From Pilatotrama ljubarskyi (Eukaryota > Basidiomycota > Agaricomycetes > Polyporales > Polyporaceae): a stretch of 64,000 bases of DNA. The notes below the pieces were generated by a model. That model saw only the letters and a list, made by a program, of their open reading frames with translations, was not told where the DNA came from and made no database searches. This document shows positions 35,348 through 47,227 of this stretch, piece after piece. The position numbers and the translations under genes are program-made. Location of the stretch: NCBI GenBank assembly GCA_022385805.1, contig MU277679.1, positions 310,001 through 374,000 of the forward strand, written 5' to 3'. The stretch's first letter is position 1; each line of letters begins with the position of its first letter.

Positions 35348-35819
35348 ATGTCTAACAAAGATTACTACGGCGGCGGCGGCCAGCAGCAGTACTACCCTCC
35401 GTCTGGTGCGTAGCTCCGAGTGCTAGCAGTACGTGCGTCGCAAGATTGACCCCGTACTCGCTTCCGTAGGCCCTCCTCCCGGACAGGGTGGCTATTACCC
35501 TCAGCAACCACAGCAGGCGTACCAGGGCGGGTACCAACAGCCGTACGGACAACCTCAATATGGCCAGCCTTACCAGCCTCAGCCTCCCCCGCAGACCGTA
35601 TACGTGTACGTACGAGGTAATCTTTAAGTGTGGCGTCGCTGAATCTAGGGTGAAACAGCCAACAGCAAGACAAGGGCGGAGGAGGCGGGTGCATGGCTTG
35701 CCTAGCAGGAATGTGTCTGTGCTGCTGCGCTGAAGGTACGTCCTATACGCCCCTCGAATGGACTCGACCGTTGCTGATGATGTTCCACTGCAGAGCTTTG
35801 CTGCGATTGCTTGTTCTGA
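35348..35819 (+). CDS. CYSTM cysteine-rich tail-anchored protein
   Basis: Four small exons (35348-35405, 35470-35605, 35659-35735, 35794-35819) give 98 aa. It begins MSNKDYYGGGGQQQYYP, continues as a Gln/Pro/Tyr/Gly-rich low-complexity stretch, and ends in a Cys-rich hydrophobic module: GGGCMACLAGMCLCCCAEEL then CCDCLF-stop. This tail is the CYSTM signature, a short membrane-anchoring or palmitoylated module found in stress-tolerance proteins of yeast and plants. A plasma-membrane location and stress role follow from the family. The last exon codes only eight residues, but they complete the family-typical end, which supports the gene model. Confidence 0.85.
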
Positions 35820-36311
35820 GCGCAGTCGTCGTACGACTTGCCTCGCTGGCCCAGGCTGTGTTGCTGCGACTGTTTCCCTCCTGCTGGCTGTATGATCGCG
35901 CGTGTATACTAGGACGCTTTCCTTAGCTCTATATACGGTCCTCCCGGATGGAATATGTCTGCTTCTGTTAATGAATTTGCGTGCACATCCGCAGATGAAA
36001 CGGATGACATCGACGAGGTCGGCGAGGGGTCTTTTGGTGCGCAGGCGTTGCAGTGCAACGCGCTGTCCACGCGGTGCGGGCGTCTATAACGGCGCTTGAC
36101 CCCACCGGAGGACCCGGCCGGTCTGGGCCGTCTGGCCGGCGCTTCCGGCGTCTGATCTGTGGCCTCAAACGGACTGGCTGTGATTTGTCGGGAGAGGAAT
36201 CCGGATTCTCCCGGGGCGAGGCGGGTGTGACTGGCGTGACTTGGGCGCCCGCCCTCTTGCCTCTCGAATATCCGCGTCGACGACGACCGACTCGTTGTGC
36301 TCATCCCCAAA
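35820..36311. other. Intergenic region, CYSTM to cytochrome c1
   Basis: A 162-codon antisense frame covers most of this block and the first CYT1 exon. It is Arg/Ser/Pro rich without motifs and is taken as chance. No other feature is seen. Confidence 0.4.
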
Positions 36312-37651
36312 ATGCTCGCCAGGCTTCCCGCGGGTGCCCTGAAGAACGTCGCGGCGCTCACAACAGCCCGCTCGGCCGCCTTCAACGGCGCACGCAACCT
36401 TCCGGTGCATACACCCCCCTTCTCGGGCTCGTCATCGCGCTAACAAACTCGAACAGCGTGCCCGTTTTGCCTCTACCTCCTCTTCTTCCTCCTCCGCGTT
36501 CGAGGTACGCATGGCTTCAGTTGTGTTGGCGTGACAGCCGTGTTCAGTGCGACCTTGCAGTCCTTTGTGACCTCTCGCGCTGCTCTTGCATCCGCGACGG
36601 CCTTCACCATTGGCTCCATCGCGTGGTACGCCAACCTCTACGGCACCCTCCCCTTCATTGGCGAGGTACACGCCAACTCTCCCGCTGAGGAAGGTCTTCA
36701 CCCCCCTCACTACCCCTGGTCCCACTCCGGATGGTTCGACTCCTTTGACCACGCCAGGTAACGTAGCCTTGCCGTCACGTCACTCTCCGAGTCTCATGCT
36801 CCCTGCAGCATTCGGAGAGGTTATCAGGTCTACCGCGAGGTTTGCGCCGCCTGCCACTCCCTGGACCGGATTGCCTGGCGCAATCTTGTCGGTGTATCGC
36901 ACACCGTCGATGAGGTAAAGGCGATGGCCGAGGAGGTCGAGTACGAGGATGGTCCCAACGACCAGGGCGAGATGTTCATGCGCCCCGGCAAGCTCTCGGA
37001 CTACATGCCCCCTCCTTACCCCAACGAGGAGGCTGCGCGTGCTAGCAACGGTGGTGCCCTCCCTCCCGACCTGAGTCTCATCGTCAAGGCTCGTCATGGT
37101 GGTGCCGTATGTACTGCGTTTATGCTAGGCGCGAGTCGACGGAGCTGAGCAGGTCCTTTGCCCGCGCAGGACTACATCTTCTCCCTCCTCACTGGTTACA
37201 GGGATCCTCCGGCTGGTTTCGAGATCCGTGAGGGCATGAACTACAACCCCTACTTCCCGGGCAACGCTATCTCCATGGCTCGTGTCCTCTTCGACGGCCT
37301 GGTCGAGTACGAAGACGGTGAGCGCTCAAAAGGTACTGGCGCATTGTCCGATACCTGATGGGGCTATCTCAGGCACTCCCGCTACCACTTCGCAGATGGC
37401 GAAGGATGTCGTGACGTTCTTGAACTGGGCTGCGGAGCCCGAGCACGACGAGCGCAAGAAGAGCGGTCTCAAGGCCGTCATCCTGTTCTCGGCATTGTTC
37501 GCTATCAGCATCTATGTGAAGCGGTTCAAGTGGACCGTCATCAAGAATAGGAAGATCTGTGAGTTTTCCCTTGTAGAATGTCAGTCGTGTCCGTAGATTT
37601 TGACCACTTTCGCTATTACCAGTGTACAACCCCCCTGCGGACAAGCCTTGA
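36312..37651 (+). CDS. CYT1: Cytochrome c1, heme protein of complex III
   Basis: Seven exons (36312-36404, 36457-36504, 36561-36757, 36809-37106, 37170-37317, 37373-37558, 37623-37651) total 999 nt, giving 332 aa. The first 45 residues are a mitochondrial presequence rich in Ala, Arg and Ser ([20 protein letters not shown]), followed by the hydrophobic sorting segment [17 protein letters not shown]. The heme-binding motif is [40 protein letters not shown] and [16 protein letters not shown] are typical, and a single C-terminal membrane anchor ([20 protein letters not shown]) precedes a short matrix tail. Cytochrome c1 passes electrons from the Rieske protein to cytochrome c in the inner membrane. 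Confidence 0.95.
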
Positions 37652-38180
37652 GACGTCTAGAATACAGTACTGGAGCTTGCCTGGAAAGCGTGGCGCACGT
37701 CTGTGTGCAAAGCTGAGATGCACTTCGGACTGTTCATCCCGCATACCACCGTTTCCGAGGGTCTCATACGTCCTTGCGCTCCGGAGGCTCATGCTTATCC
37801 GTAAATCAGTAATGCCGCCATAATGGATATTCTTGGCCCTCAAGAGACGGCTGTGATAGCCTCAGTCGATGTCAAAGCGATGCAGAGGGTTGCGAAGCTT
37901 TTCTTTTGAGTCGAATGCATCTGCTGTCGAATTTACATCAGAGGATATCCATGATGTTATCATGGGGATTTATCCAACACCCTTATCCGACGAGCGGTAA
38001 ATAAATAATCGTGAAATGAAATGTTGTGTGTCCCGAGTGTGGCGGCGTCGGGTGTGGAAGCCAGCAGCTTACACTGTCCCACCACTCACTGCTTGTGATT
38101 CGCGACGGCGGCACCTTACTTTCTGGCTCTCTAGCTATTGTCAGACGACCTCACACTACTTCCGCAAGGATCTGACCGCA
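37652..38180. other. Intergenic region, CYT1 to THP3
   Basis: No gene is recognised in these 529 bp. The left half is AT-rich and should hold the CYT1 terminator. The right half is the THP3 promoter, without a clear TATA box. Confidence 0.4.
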
Positions 38181-40356
38181 ATGTCTGCGGAAAGCTGGCC
38201 GCCGAAACTGAAGTATGCTCATCTACATGACTACTACCACGGCTCGGGCTCACGGTCACTTAGAGAATGGGTTGCGAAATGCTTGGGACAGATGACCGAC
38301 TCGAACAGGACAGAAGCCCAAGCTGAGTTAAAGCAGGTGATAGCTGATTCTTACGCCAACAAGACGCTGTGGACGACGGATTGGGATGGTGTGCAATTGA
38401 AGAGGTGCGCTGCAACCGCCTCGGCCGTATCATAGGCTACAACCTAAGATGTGGTCCGGAGCTTGATGCCAAAGCCCTCTCCGGTGCTCTCTATGCAGAG
38501 TAGCCTCAAGCGGAAATCGTGCGTCTGCGCATGACAAGATATAGCTGCGAACACACTTACCGATCCGTACTGCAGAAATGACAACAGCCAAACAAGCAAT
38601 AAAAAGATCAAGAAGACCTCCGTCTCGAAATCCTCCACATCTCATGCATTAGACCCGAATGACATGGCTGCACTAAACCGCAGAGCCGCGCGTTTCCAGA
38701 GAGAGCATGAGATCGAACGGCAGAAAAGTTCGCGTCAATTCAACAACCATAACTCCTCGTACTCCCCGTACGCTAACTCGCAACTCTTCAAATCACGCTC
38801 CGGCACCCCGGCGACCTACGACGTGGACAACCCCGAGGCGAACCCGGTCTGTCTTGCCCCGCCTTCTTACGTCCCGCTCGCTATTGTCTGACTCTGCGCC
38901 CCCCCGCGGCATAGAACGTGCCGAACTGGGACCGCTTCACCATCGTGGGCACGTCGCAAGAGATCTTCAAGGACTACTTGCGGTTAACATCGGTGAGCTG
39001 CCAACCCAGACGCCGTGCCGCCGACATGTCGGACCGAGGGCTGACATCGCTCGCCCGCGTCCGCCATAGGAACCTAAACCGGAGCAAATACGGCCATACC
39101 ATGTCCTCCAGGAGACCCTGAATCAGCTCAAGAAGAAGTGGCGGGAGAAGGCGACATACAATTGGATATGTAGCCAATTCAAGAGCTTACGGCAAGACCT
39201 CACCGTGCGCATCGTCTCTCCCGCCTTCTGCAGTCGGGCGTGTTGACAGCGGGTTCGCACATTATTGTCTTTGGGCCGACAGGTGCAGCGCATTAAGAAC
39301 GAGTTTACGGTGACGGTGTATGAGATCCATGCGCGCATGGCGCTCGAAGTGGTATGTCCGCTCCCTCCCGACGTACGCCGGCTGTGGGCTCCGAGAGGCT
39401 GCGTTCCCTTGGCGCTGACGGACCTTGTGCGTATGTAGGGCGACATGGTTGAATACAACCAGTGTCAAGCAATGCTCCGAAATCTCTACGAGCTCGGCAT
39501 CCCCGGCAAGGTGGAGGAGTTCACGGCTTACCGAATATTGATGCTCCTGCATGGACGCAACCGAAGTGGTAAGCCCGCACCTTCACCTCATCTGCATAGC
39601 GCCTGCTCATCCATGTATTCGGTGCACGTCTCTCTCTTTTGTGTTGCATGCGCTGCGCTGCCACCGCAGACTTGAACTTGTACGTAGGTCAGCTAACAGA
39701 ACGACAGAAAGCGGACCCCGCGGTGCGGCACGCGCTCAGCGTCCAGCGCGCGATCGCGATGGGGAACTACCACGCGCTGTTTGACTTATACATGAACGCG
39801 CCGAACATGGGCGCGTACATCATGGACCATTTCATTGATAGGGAGCGTATACGCGCTCTCATGGTCATGACAAAAGCGTGAGTACGCCTCCCTTCGCTCC
39901 CGCTCTTCGCCCTTTCTTCTTGCCTTTTCCGGCGCGGGAAGGAGCGAGGGGAGGGAAGCGCTTCCCTCCCCCTTCTCCTTGCTTGCTCCGGGCGGGATTC
40001 GCAGAGCATACGGATGCTGACGTGCGCACGCGAACCCTTACTGCCCTCCTCCCCTTCTCGCACTGGCGTGTATGGCCCCCAACCTAACCTCTATTCCCGA
40101 CCTCCGACGGGCCAACGAACCGACGAATCCACGAAACAGATATCGCACGCTCTCGCTCTCGTTTATCCAGAATGAGCTCGCGTTCGAGACGCCGGCGGCC
40201 GCGCGCGAGTTCCTGGTCGAGCACCGCGCGGGCTTTTTTCAGAACCCGAATGCACCGGACGCGGAGGCGGTCCTCGACTGCAAGCCCGCGGGGCCGCAGC
40301 TCGCGCAGATATACGAGGAGAAGTATAGGAAGGTGCAGATCAAGGGTGCGGTATAG
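38181..40356 (+). CDS. THP3: THP3/LENG8-like SAC3-GANP family protein
   Basis: Around nine exons. The N-terminal exon (MSAESWPPKLKYAHLHDYYH) has LREWVAKCLGQMTDSNR and NKTLWTTDWDGVQLK, sequences typical of the Thp3/LENG8 group. A tiny exon near 38,500 (SSLKRK) and a Lys/Ser-rich exon follow, then the SAC3/GANP domain: NWDRFTIVGTSQEIFKDYLR, KPEQIRPYHVLQETL, IKNEFTVTVYEIHARMALE, YNQCQAMLRNLYELG and EFTAYRILMLLH. It ends at 40356 after FIQNELAFE and the PCI-like C-terminal helices. Thp3 with Csn12 acts in transcription elongation and mRNA maturation; the SAC3 domain binds mRNA-export partners. It is convergent with SEN2. The splice of the small second exon is my best fit, not certain. Confidence 0.85.
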
Positions 40357-40727
40357 TCTTTTGGTCCTTTGTTCTCGGCGGGCTGCGGCCAGGTGGGAGG
40401 CAGGGAGGGGGAGGGGAGGGGAGGGGCTGATGGTGGTGGTGGTTGTTGCTTGTGCTTGTGCTTGCGTTTATGTCTGTCGATTGAGGGGATTTCGGCGCTA
40501 TCCTACGTCGCGCTAGTTGGTTTGTACGCTAGGAATATACCTCTGAATGTCTCCGATTGGCGTGCTTGGGGATCATCTTTGCACGTCGCATGTCGCGTGC
40601 GCTTGGCCCTCACAGTAGGCAGATGTAACCGCCAGAGAAATTCGTTGATGGTCGATGGATGTGCGTCAGGATGTCTACGTACTATACAAGCCGATGAGTC
40701 ATGTCGAGTATATGCTACATGTCGCAT
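40357..40727. other. Convergent 3' region with G-rich tract
   Basis: This lies between the stop codons of THP3 and SEN2. It contains a run of G-blocks at about 40,395-40,426 (GGG/GGGG separated by 1-5 nt) able to form a G-quadruplex on the THP3 sense strand, followed by TGG and GCTTGT triplet-like repeats. No gene is seen. Confidence 0.5.
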
Positions 40728-42163
40728 CTAATCACGCATCCGCGCTGGGATGAACCTCCTGAGCACCACGTCTCTTACGGAGTAGTGTGCTAGGCACGCC
40801 GGGGATGACAGGACGTCGGCGGATAGTCGCGATTGCGCAGGGATGGTCACATAGGTCAGGATGAGGGTCTACAGACGCGTATCATCTGCACGCGGAATTC
40901 AAGTTAGAGGCCAGGGGAGACGCACCTTTTGTACTTGGGAGTTGACGCGATTCACGGTGCTGAGCCACGTCCAGGAGAAAGTGTCGGAGTTCGGGAGGTT
41001 GAACGGGGAGGACTCCTTGTCTGCGGGGTCTTCGTACACCGGGATCACGACCACTGCGAACCTACACAAGATGGTCAGCCACACGGGAGGTCGAGTTGCG
41101 GTGAGAGGAAGGAGACGCACTCGGCGTGGTGGAAGACGGGCCCGCGCTTGTAGAGGAGGTAGTCAACACAGAACTTGATGCCGCCTTTGACGACCCAGCC
41201 GAGGGCGCGGTAGTAATGGTATGCGGCGTAGTGCACGAGGAAAGGGTTGTCCGCGCGGTTGGCGTAGACGGGGAGGTCGGGAGGGATGCAATGGACGGAG
41301 TGGAAGGCGTGCCATATATGTTGGAGGGTCATGGGCGCGTTCTGTAGGCGCAGGAATGGCGACTTAGGTGTGCGCAGGAGGAGAGGGAAGAGACAGTGCT
41401 TACGGTGTGTGGGTCAATAACGCTGAGGCAGTCGAGGTTCCAAACGAGGAACCAAGCTTCTTGAAGGGTGAGCTGGAGGTGCTCGACGTTCTCGAGGGGC
41501 TCTTCTTCCAGAGGTTCCTCGTCGCTTTCATCGTCCGCCTCTGGAGGCTCCGAGGGCAGGGACGGCTCGGCCGCTGACGAGGACACGGACGGCTTCCAGG
41601 TCGCGCCAGAGGGAATGACGGTGGGCGCGGCTTCGCGCCCCTCGGCGAAGGCTGCTTCGGCCTCTGCGGCAGCGCGCGCGATGGCGGCGGCGCGGTCGAG
41701 CTTGAACTGCCTGCGCTCCGCTCTGCGCTTCTCACGGATCTCCTCCGAGGTCATGTCTGGTGCTCTCCGTCAGCGCACGCACAAGACACGACGGGGAATC
41801 AGAGAGCGTAAGGAGCGCACATTTTCCTGCGGCCTTTCGGGCGTTGATCTGGCGCGCGAGCCAGGAGGGCTCGCTCCGGGAGAGGTCGCCCTTGCCGAAG
41901 AAGCCCCTGCGCCAGAGGATGGTGGAATCGCGCTCGCTGGTGACCCATACGGAACGCGTCGCAGGGTCAAAGATTCCCTCGCAGTGTGGGTTCTCGACGC
42001 GTGGGGAGGAGAGACCGAAGATGCCGAGGAGGTGGGTGAACGGAGAAGAGGAGGGCGAGGAGAAGACGAGGGGGAGGGGGTGGGCGTATATTCTGTTGTT
42101 TTCCGCGCGACGTGCACCGGATTTTTGGCTGCCCTGTTTGCGAGAGGGTCCGATGAGTGACAT
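40728..42163 (-). CDS. SEN2: tRNA-splicing endonuclease subunit SEN2
   Basis: The minus-strand gene starts at 42163 (MSLIGPSRKQGSQK) and ends at 40728, in five or six exons. The N-terminal part has HCEGIFDPATRSVWV and a Lys/Arg-rich segment (REKRRAERRQFKLDRA), then an acidic linker. The nuclease domain includes EAWFLVWNLDCLSVIDPHT, FLVHYAAYHYYRALGWVVK, GIKFCVDYLLYKRGP and VFHHAEFAVVVIPVYED. The Tyr of LLYKRGP, a His of HHAE and the Lys of VNSQVQK match the Y-H-K catalytic triad of the family. Sen2 cuts the 5' splice site of intron-containing pre-tRNAs. The final exon (TLILTYVTIPAQ...) is found after a 57-nt intron that starts right after the putative catalytic Lys. It shares a 221-bp promoter with the dynein chain gene. 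Confidence 0.92.
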
Positions 42164-42384
42164 CGCAGAGCTGGAGTCAGAGGAGAGGAGAGGAGAGGAG
42201 AGGAAAGAGAGAGCAGCGCGCGAGTGCAAAGCGCAGAGAGACGCGGGCGCGTCGAGCCGTGACTTTGTCGCCTGCGCGTCGCGTCGAGCGCGTCCTGTCT
42301 TGCTCCGCTCACTCACCTCCGTCGTCTTGGTCTTTCTTCGACACTCGCTTGTCGTTCAGCTTCTGAACGTATCGCTATTCCGTA
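42164..42384. promoter_or_regulatory. Short divergent promoter, SEN2 / dynein IC
   Basis: Only 221 bp separate two divergent start codons. Tandem GAGGA/GGAGA repeats (42,180-42,210) sit near the SEN2 side. Shared regulation is possible but not shown. Confidence 0.45.
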
Positions 42385-44890
42385 ATGTCTGAGAAGCGGA
42401 GAGCAGAGATCGAGGCAAAGCGGGCAAAGCTTGCAGAGCTCCGCAAGGCCCGCGCCGACCGCCAGAAAGCAGAAGCAGAACGGCGTACGTCCGAGGTATC
42501 TACATTTTCCAACCTCCCTGATCCATCGCCTCGCTCAATGATGTGTGTAATTACTGCAGACAGGAACCCCGAACTACAATCCCAGAGACGTCGACGACCT
42601 CGTCTCATCCCTCATTGGCACCAGCAGCCGCATCGACAGCGCCGCCGACTCTCCAGCTTCCTCTCTCCCTGGCACGCCCGCACTCGGTCAGTCCAGTCTT
42701 CCCGGACCGTCCGGTATCTCGCTCTCGGGGCGGTTGAGCAGACAGAGCGATGTCACGTCCGACACAAGGCTCAGCCTAGGGACGACCCTCATACAGTCGC
42801 AGAATGGGGCTACGGAGAGCGTCATGGAGCGGTGAGCATCTGCACGCTCTTGGATGTGTGGTACAAATGACTGACGGTGCATTGGTACTTTGAAAGAGAG
42901 ATGACGCCCCGTGTAGTACCGGACCTCATCGACATCGAGCAGGAGCTGTTCGAGCTGCCACAGAAGGTACGCCGGGCGGTGCTCATCTCCTGATATACGC
43001 GTGGCTGAAGGGGAGCGATGCTGTAGGAGCGCGTCATCTACAACAAGGAGGTACAGACCATGGAGATCGAGGAGGAGCCTGCCCCCGCCTCTGAAGCGGA
43101 AATCCGAGAACGCATCATGCGCGAGCGGGAGGCGGCCGAGGCAGAGCGGATAGCCCACGAGCAGGAGCTCGAGGCGGAGAGCAAGCAGCTGGACGAGGAG
43201 ATTGCGCAGGAGATTCGAGGTATGTTTCAGGGAACCCGTGCTTGGCGTGGGCATTGGCCGATGACTGGAGTGCAGAAATGACGGAGGAGGAGAAGCTGAG
43301 CATATTCTCTGCGCCGGAGTTTTTGGACTTCGTCGAGCAGTCGACGAAGATCATCCAGCGCGCGCTCAACGACAACTACGACTACATTCGGGATTACACG
43401 ATCGGCGCGGAGAGTGGGCCGTAAGTGCGACGTGCTCACGGTGGACACTTCGGTTCGGTGCTGATAGGTGTCGTAGGGAAGCGTCCGAAGGCCGTATCAA
43501 GAACGTCTGCGCGTTCTACGACGAGCGGCATACGAAGAACCGGTCTATCACGGATATCGACTGGTCACCGAAGGTCGGTACGCGCAGCGACATTCTCGGT
43601 CTGCGTATATCTCACATCGAGTCTAGTATCCTGAGCTTAGCTGCGCGTCATACAACAAGAACCCGGCCGCGCTGAACGAGCCGGACGGCATCGTAGCAGT
43701 GTGGAACCTGCATCTCCTCGAGCGGCCCGAGTTTGTCTTCCACTCGCAGGTATGGGATGATTCGACCACGTCTCCTTCGTTTCTACGGCTGATCGGCCAC
43801 AGTCAGACGTGCTGTCGGTGACGTTCTCGCCATTTCATTCAAATCTTGTCTTTGGAGGAACATACTCTGGCCAGATCCTGCTATGGGACACGAGGTCAAA
43901 GCATCTGCCTGTACTGAAGACGCCGTTGTCTGCTGCTGGGCACACGCATCCTGTATACGCGATGCAGATGGTCGGGACGCAGAATGCGCATAACCTGATC
44001 ACGAGCAGTACGGACGGCACTGTGTGCAGTTGGCTCGTGGATATGCTCGCCCAGCCACAGGTACGTCGTACATCTGCCGCTCCATGCCCCGTGCTGACCG
44101 CCAGCCGTTCTAGGAAACCCTCGAGCTTGTGCACGCAGGACACAACAAGACGAGCGAGGTAGCGATCACGGCGCTCAACTTCCCGGACAACGAGACGACG
44201 ACGTTCTGGGTGGGGACGGAGGAGGGGAACGTGTACCAGGCGAACCGGTACGACCGCGCAGGCGCGAAGGCGGGGCTGAACTCGTACGACGTGTACAAGG
44301 GGCACGCGGGGCCGGTGATGGGCGTGCACTTCCACCCGCTGGTGGGGCCGGTGGACTTTTCGGACCTGTTCCTGACGTGCGCGGTGGATTGGACGGTGAA
44401 GCTGTGGCGCGCGAAATCGCTGGCGAAGCCGTCGACGGCGGTGTCGCATGTGCCGCCGCTGTACTCGTTCGACGAGGCGGACGACTATGTGTACGACGTG
44501 AAGTGGCACCCGACGCATCCGGCGCTCTTTGGGACAGTGGATGGAGCGGGCAAGTTCGATATCTGGAACTTGAACCACGATACCGAGGTGCGTCCCTGTT
44601 TCATTCTTGCTGCACTCATGCACTCAACTCGCACACAGGTCCCGGCGGTATCAACGACCGTCGGTTCAGGACGCGCTCTGAACAAGCTGCGCTGGGAGCG
44701 CAAAGACGGGCGGCGGGCAGCTGTGGGCGGAAGCGACGGCCGGCTGTACATCTACGACGTCGGCGACATGGCGCTGCCGCGGGAGTCGGAGTGGACGGAC
44801 ATGCAGCGGACGGTGGCGAATATGGTCAGCGGGGGTGCGCACGCGAACGGGATCGGGGACGACTCTGCGCGGATCGTGGCTGGCCGCTGA
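42385..44890 (+). CDS. Cytoplasmic dynein 1 intermediate chain
   Basis: Roughly a dozen exons. The N-terminus [20 protein letters not shown] is the single alpha-helix that binds p150Glued/NudE. A Ser/Pro-rich linker follows ([20 protein letters not shown]), the family-typical region where light chains bind, then a charged helix. The C-terminal two thirds are WD40 repeats: [95 protein letters not shown]. The intermediate chain scaffolds dynein and links it to dynactin for nuclear migration and vesicle transport along microtubules. The stop is TGA at 44888-44890. Confidence 0.93.
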
Positions 44891-45245
44891 TCGTGCGCAA
44901 CCCCAGTGGTTACAGATTTAGAGGAGGGAGTCGGATAGCACGGTGCGGTAGGGTACGCATGGCGGGCGGAGTGGTATACCCAGGAAGCAGAGCGTGTCTG
45001 GTTTATTCCCTGCAACGGAAGCGGTCGTCCTTGAGGCTGAAGATAGCTGTGCGACGGAAAGGCTAATGTATTGCGAGGGCGTGTGATCCGCTCGGGGCTC
45101 CTGTCGGTCGGGTGTCCGGGTCGTGGGTCGCGCTGCGGTATTTCTGTCGACGCTCGCGTCTGTGTGCACTTGCGGCGATAACGAGCACACGCACGACGGT
45201 TTTGTCAACGTCTGTGCGCTGCTGCAGAGTCAGGTGACGGATCAA
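44891..45245. other. Intergenic region upstream of AGX1
   Basis: 355 bp holding the dynein-chain 3' UTR and the AGX1 promoter. No TATA box or other gene is recognised. Confidence 0.4.
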
Positions 45246-47227
45246 ATGCTCTCCCGCTGCCCTCGCACTCTCGCCGCCCTCGCCCTCGACGGCATCCGCG
45301 CCGTCTCCTCCTCCTCCCCCTCCGCCGCTCTTAGACTCTCGCCCGCGCTCTCTCGCTCCCTTAGACCTAGAGGCTCGCTCGCCATGTCCTCCTTCAAGCA
45401 GGTACGCTCTCCGCCATCGGAAAAACGCGCGCCGTGCGGTGCTGATCAATTGCTGCTCGCTCGTCCCCGTCTGCAGGAACCGCACAAGTAGGTGCTTTTA
45501 CGGATGCCACGATAGCGTACCTGAACTCTCTCTGCTTCGCGTCTCTTGCGAAGGCTCCTTGTGTAAGTCCTTCGTCGTGCACGACGATATGCGCGCGCTG
45601 ACCGCTGCTGCAGCATACCCGGGCCCATCGAGGTTACAGATGAGGTCCTCTACGCGAACGCGCACCCGTCCATGTCCCATGTCTCCCCAGAGTTCATCCC
45701 CGTCTTCGGCGACTGCATACGCATGATCAGGGAGGTCGTCGCGACGGCTGACGCGCAGCCCTTCATCATCTCTGGCTCCGGCACCCTCGGCTGGGACCAG
45801 GTGCGTCTCCCGCTTGCACACATCGAGTCATTCGAGGGTACAAATTTGCTTCCAGGTTTCAGCCAACCTGGTAGAACCTGGCGAGAACGTGCTCGTGCTC
45901 AACAGTGGGTACTTCGGTGATAGCTTCGCTGACTGGTGAGTGCCTGTCCCTCTACGCATTCTTCTATCGGTAGTTGAGCTCGTATAGCCTGCGCACGTAC
46001 GGCGCAGTCGTGGACGAGCTCCGTGCGCCCTTTGGGACCGCCGTCGAGCTCTCCTCGCTCGAAGTCGCCCTCAAGTCGAAGCAGTACAAGCTCGTTGCCT
46101 TCACGCACGTCGATACCTCAACAGGTACGCCTCAGTCTCTCCCATTGTACGAATGTCTGCTGACGACATGCTAAAAGGCGTGCTCTCCGACGCGAAGGGC
46201 ATTGCGTCAGTTGTGAACAGCGTCTCCCCCGATACTCTGGTATGACGTCTTCCCTCTCCCCCCGCGCGCGTTACCCTCGGCTGCGCTGCGTGGATTCACC
46301 GGAACGTGGGCTTACGGCATGACACTGCAGATCGCGCTCGACGGCGTGTGCTCGGTCGCGAGCGAGGAAATCCAGATGGACGCGTGGGGTATCGATGTGG
46401 TCCTCACCGCGAGCCAGAAGGGCCTCGGGACGCCGCCTGGTTTGAGCATCTTGCTCGCCAGCCAGAAGGCGATGAAGGTCCGTCCGTGTAGGTGTGCGTG
46501 TCTCGTGCGGAGCGCTGAAGGTGTCCTCAGGTCTTTGAGGGCAGGAAAAGCCCCGTCACCTCGTACTACGCCAGCTGGAAGAAGTACGTAGTCGTCCTGT
46601 CCGCTTTCCTCGGGCATGAGCTCACCCGAGGACGGCGCACCGCAGGTGGCTTCCTATCATGCGCGCGTATGAGAGCGGCTCGGCGGCGTACTTCGCGACG
46701 CCGCCCGTGAACCTCATCTACGCGTTCCACGCGTCACTCACGCAGCTCACGAAGCAGGCGCCGTCGCTCGCGGAGCGTTTCCGCCTGCACCGCGAGGCGA
46801 GCGCACGCGTGAAGAAGGCCGCGGAGGAGCTCGGCCTGCGCCAGCTCCCGCTCGACCCGAAGTATGCGGCGAACGGGATGACGGCGCTGTACTTCCCGGA
46901 CGGGCTGGTCGCGTCGGATTTGCTTCCGCGATTGGTGAAGAGGGATGTGGTCGTGGCGGCGGGGTTGCATAAGGATAACAAGGGTGGGTTCCGGGTCTTC
47001 GTGTTGCTTGCGAGGTCTGGTGCTAACGAGGTGCTCGGTGCTTAACAGAGAAGTACTTCCGCATTGGGTGCGTACTCCCTTTCGCTGTACAGTGTGGAGC
47101 CCGATGACTGATTCTTACCAGACACATGGGCGTGTCCGTCGTCGACCCGCGGCGCGGGGACATCGACAAGGTGATTGCGGCGCTGAAGGAAAGCCTGGCG
47201 GAAGCAAAAGCCAGCAAGAACGTGTAA
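45246..47227 (+). CDS. AGX1: Alanine-glyoxylate aminotransferase
   Basis: A multi-exon gene of the class-V PLP aminotransferases. Landmarks: LLVIPGPIEVTDEVLYANAH, SGSGTLGWDQ (cofactor phosphate loop), SANLVEPGENVLVLNSGYFG, VTHVDTSTGVLSD (seen as FTHVDTSTG), an Asp at LDGVCSVASEE, and the Schiff-base lysine in LTASQKGLGTPPG. YFATPPVNLIYAF and the C-terminal MGVSVVDPRRGDIDKV complete the fold. It converts alanine plus glyoxylate to pyruvate plus glycine. Two in-frame ATGs exist, at 45246 and 45384; the first adds 46 residues (MLSRCPRTLAALALDGIRAV, then Ser/Arg/Leu) that look like a mitochondrial presequence, the second starts MSSFKQ at the usual enzyme start. Dual targeting is possible. The C-terminus SKNV is not a peroxisomal signal. 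Confidence 0.9.

Noticed and set aside
35909..36397. 162-codon minus-strand frame overlapping the CYT1 5' end
   Set aside because: Antisense to the cytochrome c1 presequence exon and low complexity; no protein-like motif.
41468..42392. Plus-strand frames of 210-230 codons across SEN2
   Set aside because: Antisense shadows of the SEN2 exons, which have clear family motifs.
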